Positions 1-6,060 of a stretch of DNA of 6,299 nt are shown piece after piece; the first letter of the stretch is position 1, and every line of letters starts with the position of its first letter. The position numbers were made by a program, and so were the translations under genes. The notes beneath the pieces were generated by a model. It was not told the origin of the DNA, did no database searches, and worked only from the letters and a program-made list of their open reading frames with translations. Source of the DNA: Micrococcales bacterium (GTDB lineage: Bacteria; Actinomycetota; Actinomycetes; Actinomycetales; Microbacteriaceae); the NCBI GenBank assembly GCA_947441105.1, contig CANESN010000051.1, forward strand, positions 1-6,299. The letters run 5' to 3'.

Positions 1-480
1 TGAGGAAAGAATTGGACCGAGGGTTTTATAGGCCTCGGCGGTTCCACCAGGCATGATCGATGGACCCTTGAGGGCACCTTCTTCACCACCGGAGATTCCA
101 GCACCAACAAAGTGAATGCCCTTGGAGCTGACATCCTTCTCGCGACGAAGGGTGTCGGTGAATAGTGCGTTACCGCCGTCAACGATGATGTCACCCGATT
201 CGAATCTCTCGGCCAACTGGCTAATTACAGCGTCGGTGCCGGCACCTGCCTGAACCATGATGATCGCGGTTCGTGGTCTTGCCAAAGACGCAACAAATGC
301 ATCGATGGTTTCGCTTGGAATGAAGTTTGCTTCTGGGTGCTCGCTCACCAATAGGTCGGTTCGCTCGACAGAACGGTTGTAGATGGCAACTCTGTTGCCT
401 TCGCGGGATGCCAAGTTGCGGGCTAGGTTCGAGCCCATAACGGCAAGACCAACGACACCAATATTTGCTTTGTCTGACAT
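1..480 (-). CDS. gnd: 6-phosphogluconate dehydrogenase, decarboxylating (N-terminal part, truncated by window edge)
   Basis: Cytoplasmic enzyme of the oxidative pentose phosphate pathway that converts 6-phosphogluconate and NADP+ to ribulose 5-phosphate, CO2 and NADPH. I translated the minus strand from the ATG at 480: 160 codons stay open to the window edge, about one third of the usual 470-485 residues. The Rossmann glycine pattern GVVGLAVMG lies at residues 8-16. The NADP-side loop NRSVERT is at 35-41, VQAGAGTD at 76-83, DGGN at 101-104, and the family signature GISGGEEGALKGPSIMPGG at 128-146. The last binds substrate in known members. The catalytic Lys/Glu and the all-helical C-terminal domain fall outside the window. 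The start is supported by AAAGG six bases upstream. Its neighbour dacB is transcribed divergently. Identification is very secure; which gnd subtype it is cannot be judged from this part. Confidence 0.96.
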   Translation of the reverse strand, partial: MSDKANIGVVGLAVMGSNLARNLASREGNRVAIYNRSVERTDLLVSEHPEANFIPSETIDAFVASLARPRTAIIMVQAGAGTDAVISQLAERFESGDIIVDGGNALFTDTLRREKDVSSKGIHFVGAGISGGEEGALKGPSIMPGGTAEAYKTLGPILSS

Positions 481-484
481 GAAA

Positions 485-491
485 TTCCTTT
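485..491 (-). promoter_or_regulatory. Ribosome binding site of gnd
   Basis: On the minus strand AAAGGAA precedes the gnd ATG, with six bases between AAAGG and the start. It fixes the start of the truncated gene at 480. Confidence 0.75.
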
Positions 492-547
492 AGAAACGGG
501 GTGGGAAGTACTCAGGCTACGCGCGCAACAATGGGCGGAAATTTCTA

Positions 548-566
548 TTAGGTTACCCTACTTTGG
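548..566. promoter_or_regulatory. Candidate DtxR/IdeR-type iron-regulator box
   Basis: TTAGGTTACCCTACTTTGG agrees with the published consensus TTAGGTTAGSCTAACCTAA at 13 of 19 positions by my count. The left half-site TTAGGTTA is perfect and the right half is degraded. It lies 48 bases before the dacB start and 68 bases before the gnd start, where an operator could act on either. In Actinobacteria such boxes bind Fe(II)-loaded DtxR/IdeR repressors. Neither flanking gene is a classical member of that regulon, so a chance or decayed site is quite possible. Confidence 0.3.
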
Positions 567-613
567 CGAGCCAGAGGCTGGTATTTGGCGCAAGCTGTTA
601 GTTTTGCCCAAGC

Positions 614-1906
614 ATGCAAAAACAAACCAAATCCCTTCTGCTGGCCCTATCAATTCTGATTGTGGCGCTTTTTCCAACGCCCGCTCACGCCACCGGCTGC
701 ACACCAGAAAAGCAGCTTGCATCCAGCAACATCAAACAGCTTCACGTTGAAGTCATCAACGCATCCAGCGGCCAGACGCTTTTTTCCAAAAATGAGCAGC
801 AGCCAGCCAGAACCGCATCGGTTATGAAGGTCCTCACCGCCGCTGTTGCCCTAGATGTCTTGGGGCCGGATTACCGGATCACCACGAGCGTGATGGTTAG
901 CCCAACAGAACCCGGAAAGATCTTCCTGGTGGGAGCCGGTGACGTCACGCTTTCTCGCATGCCGGGCAACATCACTTCTTACTATGCCAAGGCCCCAAAG
1001 TTGGATACCTTGACCAAACAAATATCGGCCTGGGCAAAAGCCAGTTCGGTTTCCATTTCCGCTGTCTCTGTTGACTCTTCGCTTTTTGGAGGCGATAAGG
1101 AGTGGCACCCAACCTGGAGCAAGCTCGGTTTGACCTCCGGCTACATGGCTGCGGTTTCCGCGCTGCAAATCGATGCCGCCCGGCTAACCAGCACTCGCTA
1201 TCCAAACAGTTGGCTCGCACAGCGCACCGCGACTCCGGTGAAGCAGGCAGGTGAGCTGTTTGTTGCGTCGCTGAACAAGCAAGGCCTCGCAACGGGTTTG
1301 AAAGCCAGCATCGCCAAAGCACCCAGCAACTCGGTGGTAATCGCGAGCGTGCAATCTCGCCCGGTTAGTGAACTTATTGCCAACATGCTTCGGGTCTCGG
1401 ACAACTCGTTGGCCGAAGCTTTGGCCCGGGTGGCGAGCATCAAGTACGGCCTCGATGGCAGCATGGCTTCGCTAAACACTCTCTATAAGAAGGTCCTCAA
1501 GGAACGCGGTTTAGATGTTTCGCAGATCTCAATAGTCGATGGCTCGGGATTGTCGAAGCTCAATCTGGTTCCAGCCGCTTTGATCAATGACCTGCTGGTT
1601 TTAGTCGACCAAGGAGTCGGTGACTACGAAGCACTTGAGGCGGGACTTCCGGTCTCAGGACAGAGCGGTTCACTGAAATCCCGATTTGCCACCGGCAGCA
1701 AGCTAGACACCAAGGGCAAGGTCTTTGCTAAAACCGGCTACATCCGCACCGGTTATTCGCTGGCTGGGTTCCTGATTGCTAAAGACGGTTCGGAGCTAAT
1801 CTTCACGGTTTACAACCTGTCGGATCGAGCAAGCGCTAATCAACGGTTGGCGATGGACAACCTGGTTTACCGGTTCTACCAGTGTGGAGCTAGCCTCAGT
1901 AACTAA
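614..1906 (+). CDS. dacB: D-alanyl-D-alanine carboxypeptidase/endopeptidase, PBP4 type (peptidase S13)
   Basis: Exported penicillin-binding protein that trims or cleaves D-Ala-D-Ala-containing peptidoglycan stems outside the membrane. Residues 1-26 form a signal peptide: K3/K6, a hydrophobic stretch 8-20, and AHA at 24-26 as the likely cleavage site. All three serine-enzyme motifs are present: SxxK as S69-V-M-K72, SxN as S262-D-N264 and KTG at 373-375. The S13 hallmarks VDGSGLSKLN (308-317) and GSLKSRF (352-358) are also there. At 430 residues it is short for the family; the S-to-SxN interval is 193 residues against roughly 245 in E. coli PBP4 and R39 (from memory), while SxN-to-KTG (111) is normal. 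The inserted domain is therefore probably reduced. Its only cysteines are C29 and C424. An in-frame TAG at 599-601 leaves ATG 614 as the first start; no Shine-Dalgarno is visible, suggesting a leaderless mRNA. Its stop overlaps the convergent neighbour by four bases. Confidence 0.94.
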   Translation: MQKQTKSLLLALSILIVALFPTPAHATGCTPEKQLASSNIKQLHVEVINASSGQTLFSKNEQQPARTASVMKVLTAAVALDVLGPDYRITTSVMVSPTEPGKIFLVGAGDVTLSRMPGNITSYYAKAPKLDTLTKQISAWAKASSVSISAVSVDSSLFGGDKEWHPTWSKLGLTSGYMAAVSALQIDAARLTSTRYPNSWLAQRTATPVKQAGELFVASLNKQGLATGLKASIAKAPSNSVVIASVQSRPVSELIANMLRVSDNSLAEALARVASIKYGLDGSMASLNTLYKKVLKERGLDVSQISIVDGSGLSKLNLVPAALINDLLVLVDQGVGDYEALEAGLPVSGQSGSLKSRFATGSKLDTKGKVFAKTGYIRTGYSLAGFLIAKDGSELIFTVYNLSDRASANQRLAMDNLVYRFYQCGASLSN

Positions 1907-2883
1907 CTCAGGTCTGCGCGGGTTTTGTCTAGTGAGCTCATGATCTCGAGGCTAAAGGCGTGAGTGTGCTGGCGGTTTTCAATTTCACCACTGAGCACCG
2001 AATTGCTCACTGCCTCAATCATGTGGACATAGCCCGCACCCTTGCGCGGTCTTGAGAGTTGCTCAACTTTTGCCACATCGCTATTTGACGCATAGGTTTT
2101 GATAACCGCATCCGTGGTGTGCCAGAACGCCTCTTGAATCTCAATGATTCCAAGATCACCAACCAATCGGGCTGCCAATCCAAGTGCGGTTGCAAGTGAG
2201 GAATTACCTCGCCCCGCTACTCCATTCTCAAATTCAAAATTGGTCATCGCCAGCGCATCGACGCCATTTGGGTAGTTGTAGCCAGCTGTCCTCTGGTGCT
2301 TGATCGGACTGTCGGCAAACCAGCGGTTTAGCGTTGTGGTGTAAACGCCCTGGTCCAGACTCGACCCGCCACCAAGTTCTTTGTTGAACAATCTGTGGTT
2401 GTTGTCAAAGGTTCGCAAGAATCCAAAATTGGCTTCAATCAAACGCAGTTGTCCAATGCGACCGGACTTCACGATCTCGATCAGCTCATTGTGCAGCGGC
2501 AGGAACTTGGTCCACATCGCTTCCATCGAGAAAAGATTCTTTCTCCGAGCCAGTGCATAAATCTCTTCGGCCTCTTCGGCCGAATTCATAAATGACTTCT
2601 CGACCAAAATGTGCTTGCCAGCCTCAAGGGCCGCCTTCGCCATCCAGAAGTGCTCGGAGTGCGGGGAGGCGATGTAGATAAGGTCAATCTCAGGGTGAGC
2701 AATTGCCTGCTCAAAGGAAAGACTCAGTGCGCTAATTCCAACTTCGGCAAGCTTCTGATCCGCTTTGGCGGCGTCTCGTGAAACCAAGGCAACCAGCTCG
2801 GTGTTTTCACTTAGGGGAAAGTCCCGGAGAATTAGATCGGCCATTAGGCCGGTTCCAACCATTGCCCAGCGAACGTTTGCCAT
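1903..2883 (-). CDS. Gfo/Idh/MocA family NAD(P)-dependent oxidoreductase
   Basis: Cytosolic two-domain dehydrogenase of the glucose-fructose oxidoreductase/inositol dehydrogenase/MocA family; the substrate, probably a sugar or polyol, cannot be read from sequence. With the ATG at 2883 the protein has 326 residues, normal for the family. The N-terminal Rossmann motif is GTGLMA (10-15). The catalytic-region lysine is in ILVEKSF (92-98, K96), where most members have EKP. EAMWTKF (121-127) and GGGSSLDQGVY (171-181, with D177 and Y181) follow. This pattern is closest to the dimeric dihydrodiol dehydrogenase-like branch, whose catalytic Lys and Tyr correspond to K96 and Y181. An alternative TTG start at 2889 adds two residues; I prefer the ATG because it begins right before the Rossmann strand. 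No good Shine-Dalgarno precedes either start and the upstream gene ends 19 bases before the ATG, so translation is probably coupled. It is the last gene of the photolyase cluster. Confidence 0.88.
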   Translation of the reverse strand: MANVRWAMVGTGLMADLILRDFPLSENTELVALVSRDAAKADQKLAEVGISALSLSFEQAIAHPEIDLIYIASPHSEHFWMAKAALEAGKHILVEKSFMNSAEEAEEIYALARRKNLFSMEAMWTKFLPLHNELIEIVKSGRIGQLRLIEANFGFLRTFDNNHRLFNKELGGGSSLDQGVYTTTLNRWFADSPIKHQRTAGYNYPNGVDALAMTNFEFENGVAGRGNSSLATALGLAARLVGDLGIIEIQEAFWHTTDAVIKTYASNSDVAKVEQLSRPRKGAGYVHMIEAVSNSVLSGEIENRQHTHAFSLEIMSSLDKTRADLS

Positions 2884-2902
2884 TTGCAACCAACTAACTT
2901 AT

Positions 2903-4429
2903 TTAGGAGCCTTTGGTTACTTTATTGGACCTTGCCAGTGAGCGTGCCATCGATGGAAAAACCAATCCGTGCATGGGCCAAACTGCCCACCAGTAGATCT
3001 GACCAAATAGCCCCTTTGGAGCATAGATGGCTACCTGGGTCAAAATCGTCCCGCTGGTTGCGGAATCAACTTCCAGGTCAAATTCCAACCATGCCCGACC
3101 GGGCAGTTTCATCTCGGCCCGCAGTCGCAATAGCTGCTGAGGGATGACCTGCTCAACTCTCCAGAAATCAAGGGCATCGCCAACCTCTAGGTGGTTGGGG
3201 TCGCGTCTGCCTCGTCTGAGCCCAACTCCTCCCACCAGGCGGTCCATGATTCCGCGCAGCTCCCAAGCCCAGCTCGCAGTCGAGTAACCGTTATCGCCAC
3301 CAATTGCCTCGACTCGCTTCCAGACCTCTTCAATGGAGTCGTTGGTGTGGGTGATGCGGACATCTTTGTAGAGCGAACCACCTGCCCAATCCGGGTCGGT
3401 AGGCAGCGGTTCAGATGGTGTGCCAGGGGAGGATGCATCTGACCAGCGGGTTTCCACTCGGGCCTCTTTGATCTTTACCAGCGCTAAGCCAACCGCCCTC
3501 TCAAAGTTGGTTAGGCCGCCCTCAGGGTCGGGAATCAGTTTGCGAATGCGCTGGTCAGTTGCAACCACCTCATTCTTTAGGCTGTCCACCAAGCGCCTTG
3601 CCAGAGTAATTGGAACCGGAGTCACAAGTCCCACCCAACCGCTTGAGAGTTTTGGAGTCAGCACCGGAAGCGGAATGATGATGCGCTTTCTAAGCCCGGC
3701 GACTTTGGCGTATGCCTGCATCATGTCTGCGTAGGTGAAGATCTCAGGTCCTGCAATTTCGTAAACCCCGACCTGTTTTGCACTTAGCCCGGCGGTGCCA
3801 ACCAAATAGCGAAGAACATCTCTAACCGCGATTGGCTGAATGCGGTTCTTTACCCACTTTGGAGTGGTCATAATGGGCAGACGTTCGGTTAGGTAGCGCA
3901 GCATTTCAAAAGATGCCGAACCAGAACCGATTACTACACCGGCTCGAAGTTCAAATGTTGGGACGCCAGATTCGGCAAGAATTCGACCGGTATCGACCCT
4001 CGCTTGAAGGTGTGGGGAGGCATCTTGACCAGGGGTAATGATGCCACCGAGGTAAATGATTTTGCCTACCTTGTTTCGCTTAGCTGCGTCCCCAAAGCCT
4101 TGCGCCATGTCTCGCTCCAGCTGCTCAAAGTCACCCTTGACCAAAAGTGCATGCAGTAGGTAGTACGCCACCGAGACTCCGGACAGCGCGGAATCAAGAG
4201 CTGCTTTGTCATTGGCGTCACCCTCGACAAGCTCTACCTGATCAATCCAGGTGTGGGTTGAGAGGCGCTGTGGATTCCTAGCGAGGACTCGTACTCGATA
4301 ACCGGCTTCAAGAAGTTGAACGATTAGCCGACCACCGATATAGCCGGTGGCTCCGGTGACTAAACAGAGCGCGGGTTTCCGGCTTTTGTCTTTGAGGATG
4401 GTAAGTCCCGCGGTAATTTCTTTTGGCAT
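2903..4429 (-). CDS. NAD(P)-binding SDR-type protein fused to a DUF2867 domain (YbjT-like)
   Basis: A 508-residue two-part protein. The N-terminal half is an atypical short-chain dehydrogenase/NmrA-like Rossmann domain: TGATGYIGG at 25-33, LARNP at 49-53 (the arginine suggests NADP(H)), GDAND at 70-74, and the YLGGI strand at 126-130 seen in YbjT-like proteins. I find no YxxxK catalytic pair anywhere. From about residue 355 to 495 it matches DUF2867: SWAWELRG (386-393), RRGRRDPNHL (405-414), VGDALDFWRVE (416-426). A very aromatic, hydrophobic segment at 479-491 could contact membrane or a greasy ligand. E. coli YbjT has the same architecture and similar length; no reaction is established that I know of. 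The ATG at 4429 follows the photolyase stop by 22 bases with only a weak TAGG 11 bases upstream, implying co-translation. Family assignment is secure; the function is unknown. Confidence 0.9.
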   Translation of the reverse strand: MPKEITAGLTILKDKSRKPALCLVTGATGYIGGRLIVQLLEAGYRVRVLARNPQRLSTHTWIDQVELVEGDANDKAALDSALSGVSVAYYLLHALLVKGDFEQLERDMAQGFGDAAKRNKVGKIIYLGGIITPGQDASPHLQARVDTGRILAESGVPTFELRAGVVIGSGSASFEMLRYLTERLPIMTTPKWVKNRIQPIAVRDVLRYLVGTAGLSAKQVGVYEIAGPEIFTYADMMQAYAKVAGLRKRIIIPLPVLTPKLSSGWVGLVTPVPITLARRLVDSLKNEVVATDQRIRKLIPDPEGGLTNFERAVGLALVKIKEARVETRWSDASSPGTPSEPLPTDPDWAGGSLYKDVRITHTNDSIEEVWKRVEAIGGDNGYSTASWAWELRGIMDRLVGGVGLRRGRRDPNHLEVGDALDFWRVEQVIPQQLLRLRAEMKLPGRAWLEFDLEVDSATSGTILTQVAIYAPKGLFGQIYWWAVWPMHGLVFPSMARSLARSNKVTKGS

Positions 4430-4451
4430 AGTGTCTAAAACCTAGGGCCTT

Positions 4452-5891
4452 TCAAAGCGATTCCCGGCTTTGTTCTTGGTTTAGCAACTGTTCCAAATCT
4501 GTTAGCCGGCGAAGACCAGCCATGGGTTGGCTCATGCGGTGGTTGGACTTCAACCGCTCAGAGTTTTTGGATAGGAAGTTCCAGTAGCCGGCTGTGAATG
4601 GGCAGGCATCCTCACCAACGCGAACGGTTGGTTTGAATTTGCAGGAGCCGCAGTAGTTACTCATCTTGTTGATGTATGCACCACCTGAGGTATAAGGCTT
4701 GGTGGACATCTTGCCTCCATCGGCATAGAGCGACATTCCAATTACGTTTGCCGGCATCACCCAAGGGGTGCCATCGGCAAAGGCATCAATAAACCAATCG
4801 TTTACCGCTTTAGGGTCAAAGCCGCGCTGCAAGGCGGTGTTACCCAGCACCATAAGTCTTGGAATGTGGTGGGTCCAAGCTCGTTCGTTTATATCCTTCA
4901 ACGTGCTGGAAAGACAGTTTGCGTCTATGCCCTTGGCGGTTAGGTCTTGCCAACCGGCTGGGATTTCTGCGGTCGCTCCGAGTTCGTTGAGGTCTTGGTA
5001 GTCCTGATCAAAGTGCCAGTAAAGCTGCCAAACGTAATCTCGCCAGCCGATGATTTGCCTGACAAATCCCTCAACACTTGCCAGCCGAGCACTCCCAGAT
5101 TTGTATGCATCAACGGCGGCATTTACTACTTCAAGTGGCGAGAGCAGACCAAGATTCATCGGGACCGAGAGCATCGAATGAGCCATGGTCCAATCGCGGT
5201 TATCCATCGCATCTTCGTACGGGCCAAAAAGATCTAGGCGATTTGTAATGAAATCATTTAGCGCAGCCAATGACTGAATGCGATCGCCAGGGAAAATTCT
5301 TGGACCATCTAGTCCAATGAATGTTGCCCTACCGCTTTTCTCGAGTGCATCCAGCTCGGCCCTGACCTGATTATCTAGTTCGTCCTCGATTGGGCGATAG
5401 GGAGAAGGAAGGCCAAGACCTGGCTTTGGGGGAGGAAGTCGGTTTTCTTCATCGAAGTTCCACTTTCCGCCAACCGGTTCTTTGCTATCCATCAAAATGT
5501 CAAGTCGATGACGCTGCAGTCGGTAGAAGTCCTCCAAGCGAAGTCGCTTGCCGGCTTTGGCAAGGTAAGCGTTCCAGTCCTGTTTGCCTGAGCAAAAGCC
5601 TGGGTTTTCTAATTTGGTTAGTTTCAGCAAATCGGATAGCGCGTCAAAGGATTTCGAGGATCCGCTGACCATCGAGGTGAGCTGAGGAAAGTCTTTGAGG
5701 TCTCGATAGCTTTCGAGTCGAACAGTTTCAACATTCGAAGCTTTGGCTCTTGCGAGTTGCGCGTAGCGAATCAGGTGCGCTTTTTGGCGATGGTAATTGC
5801 GCTTGGAAAATTGGCTGTCAACAATCGGTAGCAGCAGTTTTTCTTCGAGCTCAAAATGTGGTCCGAGTTGATCGGCGAGCAGCAGTTGCAC
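4452..5891 (-). CDS. Iron-sulfur cryptochrome/photolyase (FeS-BCP/CryPro, prokaryotic (6-4) photolyase family)
   Basis: Blue-light flavoprotein of the PhrB class, which uses FAD and light to repair UV (6-4) photoproducts. The 479 residues match this family throughout: antenna-domain start LLLADQLGPHF (3-13), EPVGGKWNFDEENR (138-151), GWRDYVW (282-288), HHIPRLMVLGN (341-351), DPKAVNDWF (359-367), KPYTSGGAYINKMSNYC (398-414). The four [4Fe-4S] ligands are C326, C414, C417 and C430; their spacing of 88, 3 and 13 is the same as C350/C438/C441/C454 in Agrobacterium PhrB. H341, H342, W366 and Y400 fall on PhrB H365, H366, W390 and Y424. The loop before the first ligand differs from PhrB and looks like the actinobacterial branch. 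It starts at GTG 5891: AAAGG lies six bases upstream and an in-frame TAG sits directly before it, so no longer form exists. It is the first gene of the minus-strand cluster. A signalling (cryptochrome) role is the alternative. Confidence 0.93.
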   Translation of the reverse strand: MQLLLADQLGPHFELEEKLLLPIVDSQFSKRNYHRQKAHLIRYAQLARAKASNVETVRLESYRDLKDFPQLTSMVSGSSKSFDALSDLLKLTKLENPGFCSGKQDWNAYLAKAGKRLRLEDFYRLQRHRLDILMDSKEPVGGKWNFDEENRLPPPKPGLGLPSPYRPIEDELDNQVRAELDALEKSGRATFIGLDGPRIFPGDRIQSLAALNDFITNRLDLFGPYEDAMDNRDWTMAHSMLSVPMNLGLLSPLEVVNAAVDAYKSGSARLASVEGFVRQIIGWRDYVWQLYWHFDQDYQDLNELGATAEIPAGWQDLTAKGIDANCLSSTLKDINERAWTHHIPRLMVLGNTALQRGFDPKAVNDWFIDAFADGTPWVMPANVIGMSLYADGGKMSTKPYTSGGAYINKMSNYCGSCKFKPTVRVGEDACPFTAGYWNFLSKNSERLKSNHRMSQPMAGLRRLTDLEQLLNQEQSRESL

Positions 5892-5897
5892 CTATCG

Positions 5898-5906
5898 CCT
5901 TTCTTT
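5898..5906 (-). promoter_or_regulatory. Ribosome binding site deciding the photolyase GTG start
   Basis: AAAGAAAGG on the minus strand sits six bases before the GTG at 5891. Because the codon directly before that GTG is a TAG in the same frame, this site and the stop together fix the start. Confidence 0.7.
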
Positions 5907-5983
5907 AGAGGTGGTTTCAGGCTATCCGCAATTTGGACTTCTTACATTTCTAAAAGCCCGAAATAAAGCCTTTCTTTGGCCAT

Positions 5984-6017
5984 TAGCGAACTCGCGTGTC
6001 GCCAATTCGCTATTTTT
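5984..6017 (+). promoter_or_regulatory. Inverted repeat with T-tract: attenuator-like hairpin or operator
   Basis: TAGCGAA at 5984-5990 is matched perfectly by TTCGCTA at 6006-6012, leaving a 15-base loop, and is followed by five T residues at 6013-6017. Read rightward this resembles a weak intrinsic terminator. It lies upstream of the aminotransferase and no rightward gene ends here, so it would work as an attenuator in that gene's leader or as a protein-binding dyad. A seven-pair stem with a long loop is weak, so termination is uncertain. Confidence 0.35.
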
Positions 6018-6045
6018 CAAACAGTGTGCGAGAGTGGGTGAACAC

Positions 6046-6052
6046 AAAGGAG
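6046..6052 (+). promoter_or_regulatory. Ribosome binding site of the aminotransferase
   Basis: AAAGGAG, the strongest Shine-Dalgarno in the window, lies eight bases before the GTG at 6061 and selects that GTG over the GTG three codons later. Confidence 0.85.
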
Positions 6053-6060
6053 TGATACTC

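Larger units (their letters stand above)
481..613. other. Divergent intergenic region between gnd and dacB
   Basis: This 133-base gap must carry the promoters of both divergent genes. I see the gnd ribosome binding site at the left end, a DtxR/IdeR-like 19-mer at 548-566, and a TANNNT-type hexamer TAGTTT at 599-604 just before dacB. No convincing TTGACA-like -35 box stands out for either direction, so I do not call exact promoters. No open reading frame of note. Confidence 0.6.
5892..6060. other. Divergent intergenic region between photolyase and aminotransferase
   Basis: This 169-base gap should hold the promoters of the photolyase cluster (leftward) and of the aminotransferase (rightward). 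Seen in it are both ribosome binding sites at the ends, an inverted repeat followed by a T-tract at 5984-6017, and a 10-base direct repeat (5897-5906 and 5968-5977). There is also a 13-codon minus-strand reading frame at 5942-5983. A TATTTT hexamer at 6011-6016 could be a -10 box for the rightward gene, but it has no matching -35 box. Confidence 0.6.

Noticed and set aside
562..590. Direct repeat TTTGGCG at 562-568 and 584-590, about two helical turns apart
   Set aside because: Seven bases in a short G/T-rich region can recur by chance, and no known regulator motif matches.
689..700. Possible lipobox (ATGC, residues 26-29) making DacB a lipoprotein
   Set aside because: The -3 position is Ala rather than Leu and AHA/T is a good signal peptidase I site, so a secreted or loosely held protein is more likely.
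851..1479. Minus-strand open frames of 93-116 codons opposite dacB
   Set aside because: They lie antisense to a gene with complete S13 motifs, overlap one another, and their translations show no recognisable domain.
3187..3734. Open frames of 83-104 codons over the SDR-DUF2867 gene on both strands
   Set aside because: They are shadows of a strong coding frame, with no ribosome binding sites and no family resemblance.
4441..4446. CCTAGG palindrome between the photolyase and the SDR gene
   Set aside because: A six-base palindrome alone in a 22-base gap is too short to call an operator or terminator.
4768..5668. Plus-strand open frames of 77-96 codons opposite the photolyase
   Set aside because: Composition follows the antisense of conserved photolyase motifs; no independent support.
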